Positions 24,164 through 32,836 of a DNA stretch of 37,040 nucleotides are shown piece by piece; position 1 is the first letter of the stretch; each line of letters begins with the position of its first letter. The position numbers and the translations under genes were made by a program. The notes below the pieces were generated by a model, which searched no databases, was not told the DNA's origin, and was given only the letters and a program-made list of their open reading frames with translations. Where the stretch lies: NCBI GenBank assembly GCA_910585155.1, contig CAJUEC010000024.1:1-37040 (forward strand), given 5' to 3'. The stretch comes from an uncultured Oscillospiraceae bacterium (GTDB lineage: Bacteria; Bacillota; Clostridia; Oscillospirales; Oscillospiraceae).

Positions 24164-24557
24164 CGCAGTGATCGATCTCGTGCTGGATAATCTGGGCAGT
24201 CCAGCCAGTGAAGGTCTTGAAGCGGATTTGGAACTTCTCGTTCTGATACTGCACCTTGATGGACTTCCAGCGCTTGACCGTGCGGACGCCGGACAGGGAC
24301 AGACACCCCTCCTCCGCCTGATAGGGCTCAGATTTCTTGACGATCTCCGGGTTGAACATGACCATATAGGTGCCCTCGTTGTCAAAAACGATGATCCGCT
24401 TGTTTACGCCGATCATATTGGACGCCATGCCCACGCATTTGTCCTTGTGGGCAGCGAGGGTGTCCAGCAGGTCTTGGGCAACGGGCAGATCCTCCGGCGC
24501 GGCGGGTTCGGCCTTCTGAGCTAAAAACGCTTCAGCGCGCATGATCTCACGGACCAT
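24147..24557 (-). CDS. def: Peptide deformylase, altered motif 1
   Basis: A 136-residue PDF that removes the formyl group from nascent proteins. Metal and catalytic residues are present: EGCLS with Cys85, and QHEIDH (125-130) with both His and Glu. Motif 1, normally GxGxAAxQ, is here CVGMASNMIG (41-50), so the conserved Gln is Met and the first Gly is Cys. ATG 24557 follows AAGGAG at 9 nt; a TTG six codons upstream overlaps that site. Other short clostridial PDFs have a similar GMAxNMIG motif, so this may be a recognised subgroup and probably a second, accessory deformylase. Confidence 0.88.
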   Translation of the reverse strand: MVREIMRAEAFLAQKAEPAAPEDLPVAQDLLDTLAAHKDKCVGMASNMIGVNKRIIVFDNEGTYMVMFNPEIVKKSEPYQAEEGCLSLSGVRTVKRWKSIKVQYQNEKFQIRFKTFTGWTAQIIQHEIDHCDGIII

Positions 24558-24579
24558 GGATACCAGCTCCTTCAATATC

Positions 24580-24603
24580 GCCGCCGGGACTTTCCCCGGC
24601 GGC
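24580..24603. repeat. Hairpin in the def / small-protein divergent region
   Basis: Perfect 9-bp inverted repeat GCCGCCGGG / CCCGGCGGC with a 6-nt loop, within the 122-bp space between divergently transcribed genes and just upstream of the def ribosome-binding site. Confidence 0.5.
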
Positions 24604-24610
24604 AGATTTG

Positions 24611-24619
24611 TGATATACT
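24611..24619 (+). promoter_or_regulatory. Extended -10 promoter for the small acidic protein gene
   Basis: TGATATACT is a TGn-TATACT extended -10 about 61 bp before the start codon; no good -35 is visible. The identical TGATATACT occurs before the malic enzyme gene (31598-31606). Confidence 0.5.
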
Positions 24620-24679
24620 GTCAACTAAGATAGCACGAATAGGGCAGGAAATCAAATCCTTCCTGTACTTGGAGGTGGT

Positions 24680-24973
24680 ATGATGATCGACTTTTTCAAA
24701 AAGCTCATGGAGCAGGCGCTGGATCTGGAGCTGACCGTCCGCTTTACCAAACGGGATGGGGAGTGGTTTGCGGCCCTGGGCGATGAGTTGGATGGCCTGT
24801 CCCTGGAGGAGCTGGAGGAGTACCGGACGGAGCTGGAAGCCCGGCTGTGCGATATGGACGATGACGAGCCGGAGGACATGGCAGGCGAGGAGTTTGAGCA
24901 ATGGGCGGACGCCCACGAGAGTTTGGAGGACCTGCTCAGCGAAGTTGAAGATCGGATCGACGAATTGACGTAA
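24680..24973 (+). CDS. Small acidic protein of unknown function
   Basis: A 97-residue soluble, strongly acidic protein with a basic-aromatic N-terminal half (FTKRDGEWFAALGDEL) and Glu/Asp-rich helices to the end. There is no signal peptide or membrane segment, and I recognise no family. Two adjacent ATGs (24680, 24683) follow GGAGGTGG. It sits 14 nt before the truncated Nudix gene, probably in one transcript. The composition resembles host housekeeping genes, unlike the AT-richer DNA after 25130. Confidence 0.7.
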   Translation: MMIDFFKKLMEQALDLELTVRFTKRDGEWFAALGDELDGLSLEELEEYRTELEARLCDMDDDEPEDMAGEEFEQWADAHESLEDLLSEVEDRIDELT

Positions 24974-24987
24974 GGAGGGTGGCCGGC

Positions 24988-25152
24988 ATGGAGAAAAAAG
25001 TGACAGAAGTGGTGGCGGCCCTTATCTGGGACGGGGACAGGTTCCTCATCTGCCAGCGTCCCGCCCACAAGGCCAGGGGCCTGCTGTGGGAGTTCGTGGG
25101 CGGCAAGATGGAGCCCGGGGAGACGAAGGAACGGCGGCGTAGCACCCATTGA
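24988..25152 (+). pseudogene. Nudix hydrolase (MutT-like), truncated inside the Nudix box
   Basis: A good start (ATG 24988 after AAGGAGGG) leads into EKKVTEVVAALIWDGDRFLI, a typical MutT N-terminus, then QRPAHKARGLLWEFVGGKME and PGETKE, the first half of the Nudix box. The REVxEEL half, which holds the metal-binding glutamates, is missing. The frame turns into RRRSTH and stops, 54 residues in all. Intact relatives are about 130 residues. The break near 25130 coincides with a fall in GC content, so foreign or rearranged DNA joins here. Confidence 0.85.
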
Positions 25153-25258
25153 TTTGAGCGGGAAGCAGATTGAAACAAAGAAGCAGATAGTATATAATGG
25201 CTACAATTCCAAAAAATTTGGCGGCTTCATAGAAAAAGAGCCAAAGGAGTGCGAGAAG

Positions 25259-25441
25259 ATGAATGGAAACGCCCAGAAACTGATCAAGTACATGGATGGT
25301 GCGTAAAAGCGATTTGTGATCCCAGTTTATCAACGAAATTATGATTGGAAAATGGAGCACTGCAAGCAGCTCTATGGTGACTTGATCAAGGTGATCCGGC
25401 AGAACCGCAAAAGTCACTTTTTTGGAAGTATTGTGTCTGTC
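25259..25441 (+). pseudogene. DUF262 (GmrSD-type) remnant with internal stop
   Basis: MNGNAQKLIKYMDGA is followed by TAA (25304-25306) and then KRFVIPVYQRNYDWKMEHCK and DLIKVIRQNRKSHFFGSIVS, the start of a DUF262 domain with its IPxYQRxYxW motif. DUF262 is the N-terminal domain of GmrSD-type, modification-dependent restriction enzymes. The similarity ends near 25440, where an AraC-type domain begins, so only about 60 residues remain and they are interrupted. Upstream, the frame is open back to about 25155 (IDLSGKQIETKKQ...), possibly the tail of another lost gene. Confidence 0.7.
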
Positions 25442-25443
25442 CA

Positions 25444-25791
25444 ATGCAGCGGGAAACAGACATTGATAATCTAAGAGAACAATTAGAGCTTTATCCTGAA
25501 ATCCCGTGTCGTATTGAAGATATGGCCGCGCTCACGTTTACCAGCAAATACAACCTGATCCGTTCTTTCAAGCAGGAAGTAGGAATGACCCCGCACCAAT
25601 TTCAGATTCAAAACCGGGTTCGGAAAGCACAGAAATTATTGAACAGCTCTGCCTCAGTCACAGAAGTGGCTTTGGCCACTGGATTTTTTGACCAAAGCCA
25701 CTTTATCAGGTGTTTTGAAAAAATCGTTGGACTGACGCCGACTGAGTATAAACGGGCGTATGGAATTGTATCTTCTATGCCCGCCTCTTAA
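25444..25791 (+). pseudogene. AraC-family regulator, C-terminal DNA-binding fragment
   Basis: 115 residues with both helix-turn-helix units of an AraC/XylS domain: RIEDMAALTFTSKYNLIRSF and EVALATGFFDQSHFIRCFEK, ending GLTPTEYKRAYG. The sensor domain that normally precedes it is absent. An ATG is available at 25444 but no ribosome-binding site precedes it; the sequence before it is the DUF262 remnant. It is probably a truncated gene, though a free-standing DNA-binding domain cannot be excluded. Composition is AT-richer than the core genome. Confidence 0.75.
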
Positions 25792-25943
25792 ACGAGTGCT
25801 GGGATAAATTTTGCGAACAGATACAGGCCGTCAGTTCCTGCTTTCACCTCATGGGGCAGTCCCATCGGCAAAATTGTAAACGCACAAGAAATTTGATTGT
25901 ATAAAATTGCTTTTTATTTTGCAGTGAGAGGGCATCAAGTCAA

Positions 25944-26366
25944 TCAACGCAACAGCGGCATACTCCCAGTCAGCTTATTGACCTTTTTCTTGGGTCCGCA
26001 GATGGCAACCCCAAAATATTGCAGGGTACTTTCTGGAACATGGCCCATCTTCTCAATAAATTCGTCATAGGTCTTGCAGCCCTGGGCCAGATCGGAGAAG
26101 TCCACCACCGTTAAATCTTGAAAATCAGGCTGGTAGAGTTTTTCCCGTATCTGCTTGATAATTTCCGGCGAACCCCGCAGGATCGGCACAGGAAATTCGA
26201 TGATGCCAAGATGCTCGTTGCCGCTTTGGTCGGTAACGTCAGCCCCTACCACCTCCGGCATTTTCTTTCCCAGGGTGATCCCCATGATTGCCGCCGTATT
26301 TGCGATAATACCCAGCGGTAGGCTCTCGTCAATGACCATGACGCACTTCTCACTTTGCCAGTCCAT
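25944..26366 (-). CDS. DUF2000 family protein
   Basis: A 140-residue soluble protein with DUF2000 features: KCVMVIDESLPLGIIANTAA at the start, GITLGKKMPEVVGADVTDQS, and the C-terminal KKKVNKLTGSMPLLR. The fold is related to peptidyl-tRNA hydrolase-like alpha/beta proteins, with no established function. It begins 4 nt after the exporter gene and is the last gene of a three-gene minus-strand operon. Context suggests a role linked to whatever the exporter moves; this is inference. Confidence 0.85.
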   Translation of the reverse strand: MDWQSEKCVMVIDESLPLGIIANTAAIMGITLGKKMPEVVGADVTDQSGNEHLGIIEFPVPILRGSPEIIKQIREKLYQPDFQDLTVVDFSDLAQGCKTYDEFIEKMGHVPESTLQYFGVAICGPKKKVNKLTGSMPLLR

Positions 26367-26370
26367 TTTA

Positions 26371-27264
26371 CTATGCCTCTTTTCTCAAAAATAGTTTGCT
26401 CTCGGACAGGAGCAGACCCGCCAGTGTCAAAGCTGTTCCGACAGCAGCCAGGGCGGTGATTTTTTCATGGAGGATTGCCACGGAAGTCACCACTGTAATA
26501 ACAGGAACCATATAGATATAAACGCTCGTTTTGACCGCTCCCAGCGCCTTGACCGCAAAATTCCAGGTGACAAAGCACAGGGCCGATGCGCCCAAGCCCA
26601 AAAAGAGAATATTGAACAGGTACACAGGATTTGCAAACCTTGTCAATTCCAGCTTGAAATCGAACAGGAATAGTGTCGGGAGCATGAACAGGATACCGTA
26701 GCAAAACACCCGCCGGGTGGTGAGAATGGTGTGGTAGCCGTAACCGCTGGTTTTCTTTGTCAGCACAGAATAACAGGCCCAAATCAGTGCGGCCAGCAGC
26801 GCCAGCAAGTCCCCGGCGGGGTTCAGCTCCAGCTTGGAACCATTGAAGCTAATAAGGGCAATCCCGGCCATTGCGACTATAAAGCCAATGAAAAAGCTGG
26901 CCTGGGGTTTTTCCTCTTTCAGAAACAGGTGGGACAGGATGGCCGTGAAAAACGGAGCTACGGAGATAATCACCCCGACATTGGAGGCCATTGTGTAGGT
27001 GAGTGCGATGTTTTCCAGCAAGTAGTAAAGGCATATCCCACACAGCCCCGCTGCGGCAAAGGTCAATTCCTGCTGGCGGTTCGTCCCCTTCAAGCGCCAG
27101 GGATAAACAATCAACAGGGCCAGTAGCCCCATGACGAAGCGGAAGAACAATATTTCTACCGGCTGGAAGTCCACCAGCAGAATTTTGGTGGAGATAAAAG
27201 TCGTTCCCCAAATGATGATCGTGAGCAGGGCGGAGAGATGGCCCGCTGTTCCATTACCTTTCAT
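26371..27264 (-). CDS. EamA/DMT family transporter
   Basis: A 297-residue membrane protein with about ten hydrophobic helices in two EamA repeats, for example LTIIIWGTTFISTKILL and LLALLAALIWACYSVLTKK. These drug/metabolite exporters move amino acids, nucleosides or toxic metabolites; the substrate cannot be told. ATG 27264 follows GGAGG and overlaps the end of the AraC regulator gene by 11 nt, indicating translational coupling. The longer open frame upstream is the shadow of the regulator. Confidence 0.9.
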   Translation of the reverse strand: MKGNGTAGHLSALLTIIIWGTTFISTKILLVDFQPVEILFFRFVMGLLALLIVYPWRLKGTNRQQELTFAAAGLCGICLYYLLENIALTYTMASNVGVIISVAPFFTAILSHLFLKEEKPQASFFIGFIVAMAGIALISFNGSKLELNPAGDLLALLAALIWACYSVLTKKTSGYGYHTILTTRRVFCYGILFMLPTLFLFDFKLELTRFANPVYLFNILFLGLGASALCFVTWNFAVKALGAVKTSVYIYMVPVITVVTSVAILHEKITALAAVGTALTLAGLLLSESKLFLRKEA

Positions 27265-28090
27265 GTGGCATTTCCTCCATATCCTTGAAGATGTCCCGAT
27301 AGATACCGGGGGCCAGTCCGATAAATCGGTTGAAATAATTGGAGAAGTGGCTTTGATCGGAAAAGCCGGTTTGCAGTGCCGCCTCAACGGGGGGAACGCC
27401 TTGTTCCAGTAGCTTTTTGGCCTTGCCGATACGAATGATTTCCAGATAGCTGTACGGTGTGACGCCTTTGGAGAGGGCAAAGGCTCGGAGCAGTGTAGAT
27501 TTGCTCAATCCGGCACAACGGCAGATCTGATCCAGATAGATTCGCTCGGCATAATGCTGTTCCATAAAGGCGCAGGCTTTCTCAATTTCCTCCCGGCACT
27601 CCGGGATGCAGTTCTCAAAAGGCTGGCCGTATTGCTGGATCAGCAAAGAAATCAAAAACAGTAGATTTTCCTCTTTTCCAAATTCATTGGAGCCTTTCAT
27701 CACCAGCTCATGGAGCGGGCGCAGATAGCAGGTGACTTCTTCATCAAAAATCACGTTTTGGGAAAATCCGGGCAGCTCCCGTCTGCCGGTAACTTCCTCC
27801 GCCAAATCCAACATGACCTCTTTGGTGATGTTGAAGCCACGATAATCCAGCGTACCGCCGTCATTCTGGGCACAGGCGTGGTTGTCTCCTGGGTTGAACA
27901 GAAGAACATCACCCTTTGTGATGGTATACTCCTGATTTTTGCAGGACAAGACACGTTCCCCGTCCTCCATGAAGCCAATCACATAGTATTCATGGAAATG
28001 GTTCGGAAAAGGCTGTACGATGCCCTCGAAACGGTAAGCCTCAATGTGTAGCTCGTCATCGTAGACCACCGTTCGCACTTCTTTTTTCAT
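27254..28090 (-). CDS. AraC-family transcriptional regulator with cupin sensor
   Basis: A 278-residue regulator. The N-terminal cupin (about 10-140) has HFHEYYVIGFMEDGER and KGDVLLFNPGDNHAC, which form the ligand pocket. The C-terminal AraC domain has two HTH units (LDQICRCAGLSKSTLLRAF and AALQTGFSDQSHFSNYFNRF), ending IGLAPGIYRDIF. ATG 28090 follows AAGGAGG by 8 nt. It is first in an operon with the EamA exporter and DUF2000 gene and probably controls them in response to a small molecule. The gene is AT-richer than the chromosomal core, suggesting transfer. Confidence 0.92.
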   Translation of the reverse strand: MKKEVRTVVYDDELHIEAYRFEGIVQPFPNHFHEYYVIGFMEDGERVLSCKNQEYTITKGDVLLFNPGDNHACAQNDGGTLDYRGFNITKEVMLDLAEEVTGRRELPGFSQNVIFDEEVTCYLRPLHELVMKGSNEFGKEENLLFLISLLIQQYGQPFENCIPECREEIEKACAFMEQHYAERIYLDQICRCAGLSKSTLLRAFALSKGVTPYSYLEIIRIGKAKKLLEQGVPPVEAALQTGFSDQSHFSNYFNRFIGLAPGIYRDIFKDMEEMPHER

Positions 28091-28115
28091 GCGGTTTTCC
28101 TCCTTGGTGATGCCT

Positions 28116-28121
28116 ATTATA
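28116..28121 (-). promoter_or_regulatory. Extended -10 of the AraC-EamA-DUF2000 operon
   Basis: On the minus strand TGGTATAAT (TGn plus perfect TATAAT) lies 25 bp before the start codon region of the AraC gene. No strong -35 is visible, which fits activator dependence or extended -10 use. Confidence 0.65.
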
Positions 28122-28335
28122 CCAGATAAAATTTTTGCTGGCTTGTAAAATATCTTCATTTTTAGTGTGGCGGAGCAAGCGGCGCAGGGATGGGGCGCCT
28201 TGTCTGGCGAAAAAATCCCTCGCTGTTGGGTACATCGCCAATTTTCAAACGGCGCCTAATGGGTTCTTAAGGGGAATTTAAAGATTTTCCCCCTTGCGGC
28301 TTAATCCGCATGCTGGTAGGATAATAACAACGAAA

Positions 28336-28463
28336 GGCGCGGAGCTGTCGGGAGCCGCGCGGATGGAGCGGAGCGAGGGGAAAAGCCAACCGGCGCGCAG
28401 CGGAGGCGGGTTTTGCCCGAGACGGAGCGAAGCCGCGCGAAGCGAGCAGGCGCAGCGTGACAA
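28336..28463 (+). repeat. Intergenic repeat-family element before the two-component genes
   Basis: It shares ordered blocks with the 137-bp units near murA: AAAAGCC, then GCAGCGGAGGCGGGTTTTGCC, then GAGnCGGAG, ending AGCGTGACAA. It shares its last 23 bases with 13611-13633. It ends about 26 nt before the start codon, as the other members also end close to a gene start. Confidence 0.7.
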
Positions 28464-28489
28464 CAGGGAGAGCAAAGGGGGAGTGCACC

Positions 28490-29194
28490 ATGTACACGGT
28501 GCTCATCTGCGACGACGACAAGGACATTGTCTCGGCGCTGGAGATCTATTTGACCAGCGAGGGCTACCGCACGGTGTCCGCCTACAACGGGGAGCAGGCC
28601 ATCCGATATGTGAACGAGGAGAACATCGACCTCATTTTGATGGACATCATGATGCCCCAGCTGGACGGCATTCGGGCCACCGCCCGCCTGCGGGAGTCCG
28701 GCGGGAACATCCCCATCATCCTGCTCACCGCCAAGAGCGAGGACTCAGACAAGGTGCTGGGGCTGAACATCGGCGCGGACGACTATATCACCAAGCCCTT
28801 CAACCCCATTGAGGTGCTGGCCCGGGTGAAGAGCCAGCTGCGGCGGTACACCACCCTGGGGGGCAAGGTCTCCGCGCAGGAGGCGGACGGCGCGCTGCGC
28901 AACGGCAGCATTGTCATGGACGACGAGGCCAAGTCGGTGACGGTGGACGGGGAGGCGGTGGCCCTCACCCCCATCGAATACAACATCCTGCGCCTGCTGA
29001 TGAAGAACCTGGGCCGGGTGTACTCCACCGCCCAGATCTACGAGCAGGTGTGGAACGACCCCGCCCTGGGCAGTGAGAACACCGTGGCCGTCCACATCCG
29101 GCACCTCCGGGAGAAAATCGAGATCGATCCCGCCAACCCCCGGTATCTCAAAGTGGTGTGGGGCCTGGGCTATAAAATGGAGAAGATGATATGA
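28490..29194 (+). CDS. OmpR-family response regulator
   Basis: A 234-residue two-domain regulator. The receiver has the acidic pocket (CDDDKD), phospho-acceptor Asp52 in LILMDIMMP, the Thr in LLTAKS and the Lys in TKPFNP. The C-terminal winged helix (about 130-234) has LTPIEYNILRLLMKN and the recognition helix region NTVAVHIRHLREKIE. ATG 28490 follows GGGGGAG by 7 nt. The stop overlaps the kinase start as ATGA. The sequence resembles VanR-like regulators, but that does not define a target. Confidence 0.94.
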   Translation: MYTVLICDDDKDIVSALEIYLTSEGYRTVSAYNGEQAIRYVNEENIDLILMDIMMPQLDGIRATARLRESGGNIPIILLTAKSEDSDKVLGLNIGADDYITKPFNPIEVLARVKSQLRRYTTLGGKVSAQEADGALRNGSIVMDDEAKSVTVDGEAVALTPIEYNILRLLMKNLGRVYSTAQIYEQVWNDPALGSENTVAVHIRHLREKIEIDPANPRYLKVVWGLGYKMEKMI

Positions 29195-31548
29195 AGTGGC
29201 GGGAAAACATGATGGTGAAGGCCCTGGCCTTCACCGCGGCTGTGGCGGCGTTCACCGCCACAGCGATCATGGGTTGGTATCAGTTGGCCAACTTCGACGC
29301 CCTGTGGGGCGACACCTATTTTTATAGTGAGGGCAGCGGCTATACCCAGGACTATCTGGTGCGCCAGGACTATCTCGTCGTGCGCAATCTGGTGTTGTAC
29401 AAGGATCGGATGGCGGCGGGGTATGAGCTGGACCTGACGCAAAAGCGGAACCTGGAGTGGATGGAGGCCCAGTACGACGCCGGAGCCACCAACCTGCGCT
29501 GGCAGCTGCTGGACAAACAGGGGAATCTCATCTACGGCAACACCGAGGAGGACAGCGCCAAGGTGGAGCTGGATTACTGGGCGACCTACACCCGGGGCGG
29601 GAGCACCAGTGAGGTCAACACCGGATGGGGCTACTTTGGGATGGATACCCTGCAAGGAGCCGTCAACCGGGAGGACTATGACGGCGTGCGGTATGACGAC
29701 AACTGGCGGGAGCTGCTCCCCGCTCTGGTGGAGGCTGCCGGGCAGCAGGAGGCCCCGGTGAATAGTGTCCTGGTGAACGTGCCTGACGGGGACACCGTTA
29801 TGATCCCGATGAACCGGGTGCTGGCGGATGAAAGCGGCTACACCAATGTGCTGCGGGTGACCATGGGCCACCAGGAGTATGTCTATTTGCCCACTATCCG
29901 CGCCTGTCTGGAGGCCAACGAGTCTGGCTACATCTTCAAGCCGGAGAGCCTGACCTGGGAGCTGACCCCGGAGGCCGCCGCCCAGCAGCAGGGGGAGGAG
30001 GTCAACCTGATCCTGTGGGTGGACGAAAGCCTTCAGGTAGAGGATCGGTACCGCAAGGCGGCTGTCAAGCTGGGGGAGTGGCAGTCCGGCCGGGAGGGCT
30101 ATCTGGCGGGCACCATTGTGCTGGGGGTGCTGGGGGTTCTGCTGACGGTGTACCTGTGCTGCGGCGCGGGGCACAAGGCCGGTGAGGAGGGCGTCTACCT
30201 CAACTGGTTCCACCGTCTGCCCGGCGATGTGCTGCTGTGCCTGCTGCTCCTGGGCGGCTCGGTCTGCGTGTATATTGGGGCGGATATGATCGTCCACGCC
30301 TACGACCTGTATATGCCCATGTATATGCAGCTGATCTTTGTGGGGCTGGCGGTGGCCGCCGCGGCGGCCATGGGGCTGGCGGGGCTGGTGACGATGTGCG
30401 CCCGGTGCAAGGCACACACGCTTTTGCGCAATACCTGGACGTGGAAGCTGTGCGCCTGGAGCTGGAGGCTGTTTGTACGCTTTTGGGACTGGTGCTGGGA
30501 GCTGTGCAGAACCACGGGGCGGGCGGTGCAGGCCGTCCCCCTGATCTGGAAGGCGGTGATGGGCTGTATGGGATACTTCCTCTTTACCATTGTGACGGTG
30601 GACAACGGCGATGCCACCGGGCTGTGGCTGCTGGTGAGCGCCGTCGTGGCGGTGTACCTGTGCACCTGGGCGTACCAGTGGAAGCTGATCCGCCGCGGCA
30701 CCCAGGAGATTATCGGCGGCAACCCGGATTACCACATCAACACCCACCGGATGCTCCCCGATCTGCGGGGCCACGCCGACGAGCTGAACAACCTGGGCCA
30801 CGCCATCTCCACGGCGGTGGACGAGCGGATGAAGAGCGAACACTTCAAGGCGGAGCTCATCACCAACGTGTCCCACGATTTGAAAACGCCGCTGACCTCC
30901 ATCATCAACTACGTGGACCTGCTGAAAAAGGTGCAGATCGACAACCCCAAGGCGGCGGAGTATATCGAGGTGCTGGATCGGAAGAGCCAGCGGCTGAAGA
31001 AGCTCACCGAGGACCTGGTGGAGGCGTCCAAGGCGTCCACCGGCAACCTGAGCGTGAACTGGGAGCGGCTGGACTGGGTTCAGCTCACCGACCAGGCTCT
31101 GGCCGAGACCGGCGAGCGGCTGGAGGCCCAGAAGCTGACGGTGGTGCGCTCCCTGCCCGGGGAGCCCCTGTGGGTGGAGGCGGACGGCCGGCACCTGTGG
31201 CGGGTGCTGGATAACCTGCTCACCAACTGCGCCAAATACGCCCTGCCGGGCACCCGGGTCTACGTGGACCTGCGCCGCAGCGGGAGCTGGGCGGTGCTGT
31301 CGGTGAAGAACATCTCCCGGGACGCCCTGGATATGCCCGCCGAGCGGCTGATGGAGCGGTTCGTCCGGGGGGACGAGTCCCGCAACCAGGCGGGCAGCGG
31401 CCTGGGGCTGTCCATCGCCCAGTCCCTCACCGAGCTCCAGCACGGGAAGTTTGAGATCAGCATTGACGGCGACCTGTTCAAGGCCATTGTCACCCTGCCC
31501 CTGGCGGGGGAGCGGCCGGCGGACCCCATCCAGCTGATTTTGTCCTAG
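29191..31548 (+). CDS. Multi-pass sensor histidine kinase
   Basis: A 785-residue kinase. TM1 at about 8-30 is followed by a large extracytoplasmic domain (about 31-302) rich in Tyr, Trp and acidic residues that I cannot assign to a family. Five or so membrane helices come next (about 304-327, 346-370, 379-403, 455-497), an unusual polytopic middle part. The HisKA domain has VSHDLKTPLTS with His562. The HATPase has the N box DNLLTNCAKYA and the glycine box GSGLGLSIAQSL. It is co-transcribed and translationally coupled with the response regulator. The signal is unknown; the big external domain suggests an envelope or extracellular ligand. Confidence 0.93.
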   Translation: MKWRENMMVKALAFTAAVAAFTATAIMGWYQLANFDALWGDTYFYSEGSGYTQDYLVRQDYLVVRNLVLYKDRMAAGYELDLTQKRNLEWMEAQYDAGATNLRWQLLDKQGNLIYGNTEEDSAKVELDYWATYTRGGSTSEVNTGWGYFGMDTLQGAVNREDYDGVRYDDNWRELLPALVEAAGQQEAPVNSVLVNVPDGDTVMIPMNRVLADESGYTNVLRVTMGHQEYVYLPTIRACLEANESGYIFKPESLTWELTPEAAAQQQGEEVNLILWVDESLQVEDRYRKAAVKLGEWQSGREGYLAGTIVLGVLGVLLTVYLCCGAGHKAGEEGVYLNWFHRLPGDVLLCLLLLGGSVCVYIGADMIVHAYDLYMPMYMQLIFVGLAVAAAAAMGLAGLVTMCARCKAHTLLRNTWTWKLCAWSWRLFVRFWDWCWELCRTTGRAVQAVPLIWKAVMGCMGYFLFTIVTVDNGDATGLWLLVSAVVAVYLCTWAYQWKLIRRGTQEIIGGNPDYHINTHRMLPDLRGHADELNNLGHAISTAVDERMKSEHFKAELITNVSHDLKTPLTSIINYVDLLKKVQIDNPKAAEYIEVLDRKSQRLKKLTEDLVEASKASTGNLSVNWERLDWVQLTDQALAETGERLEAQKLTVVRSLPGEPLWVEADGRHLWRVLDNLLTNCAKYALPGTRVYVDLRRSGSWAVLSVKNISRDALDMPAERLMERFVRGDESRNQAGSGLGLSIAQSLTELQHGKFEISIDGDLFKAIVTLPLAGERPADPIQLILS

Positions 31549-31555
31549 AGGGAGA

Positions 31556-31587
31556 AAGCCCCGGCTCAGGCCGGGGCTTCCCTTTTT
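31556..31587 (+). terminator. Terminator after the two-component operon
   Basis: Perfect stem AAGCCCCGGC / GCCGGGGCTT (31556-31565 with 31570-31579), loop TCAG, then CCC and five T. Confidence 0.88.
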
Positions 31588-31597
31588 CCCTCCGGTG

Positions 31598-31606
31598 TGA
31601 TATACT
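31598..31606 (+). promoter_or_regulatory. Extended -10 promoter of the malic enzyme gene
   Basis: TGATATACT (TGn-TATACT), 33 bp before the start codon, right after the terminator; the -35 region is poor. Same nonamer as at 24611-24619. Confidence 0.55.
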
Positions 31607-31638
31607 CTCCCGGATATCAAAGAAAAGGAGCGTTCCCT

Positions 31639-32817
<1,179 letters not shown>

Positions 32818-32836
32818 ACGGACGGGAGGGACAACT

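Larger units (their letters stand above)
28091..28489. other. Divergent intergenic region between AraC operon and response regulator
   Basis: About 400 bp without a gene. It holds the AraC promoter at the left, an imperfect inverted repeat around 28268-28295 (AAGGGGAA ... TTCCCCCTT), and a repeat-family element at 28336-28463 directly upstream of the response regulator ribosome-binding site. GATAAT at 28320-28325 might be a -10 for the two-component genes, but its TTGCGG partner is 20 bp away, too far to trust. Confidence 0.55.

Noticed and set aside
27265..27480. N-terminal extension of the EamA transporter
   Set aside because: It overlaps the AraC gene out of frame. The ATG at 27264 has a good GGAGG site.
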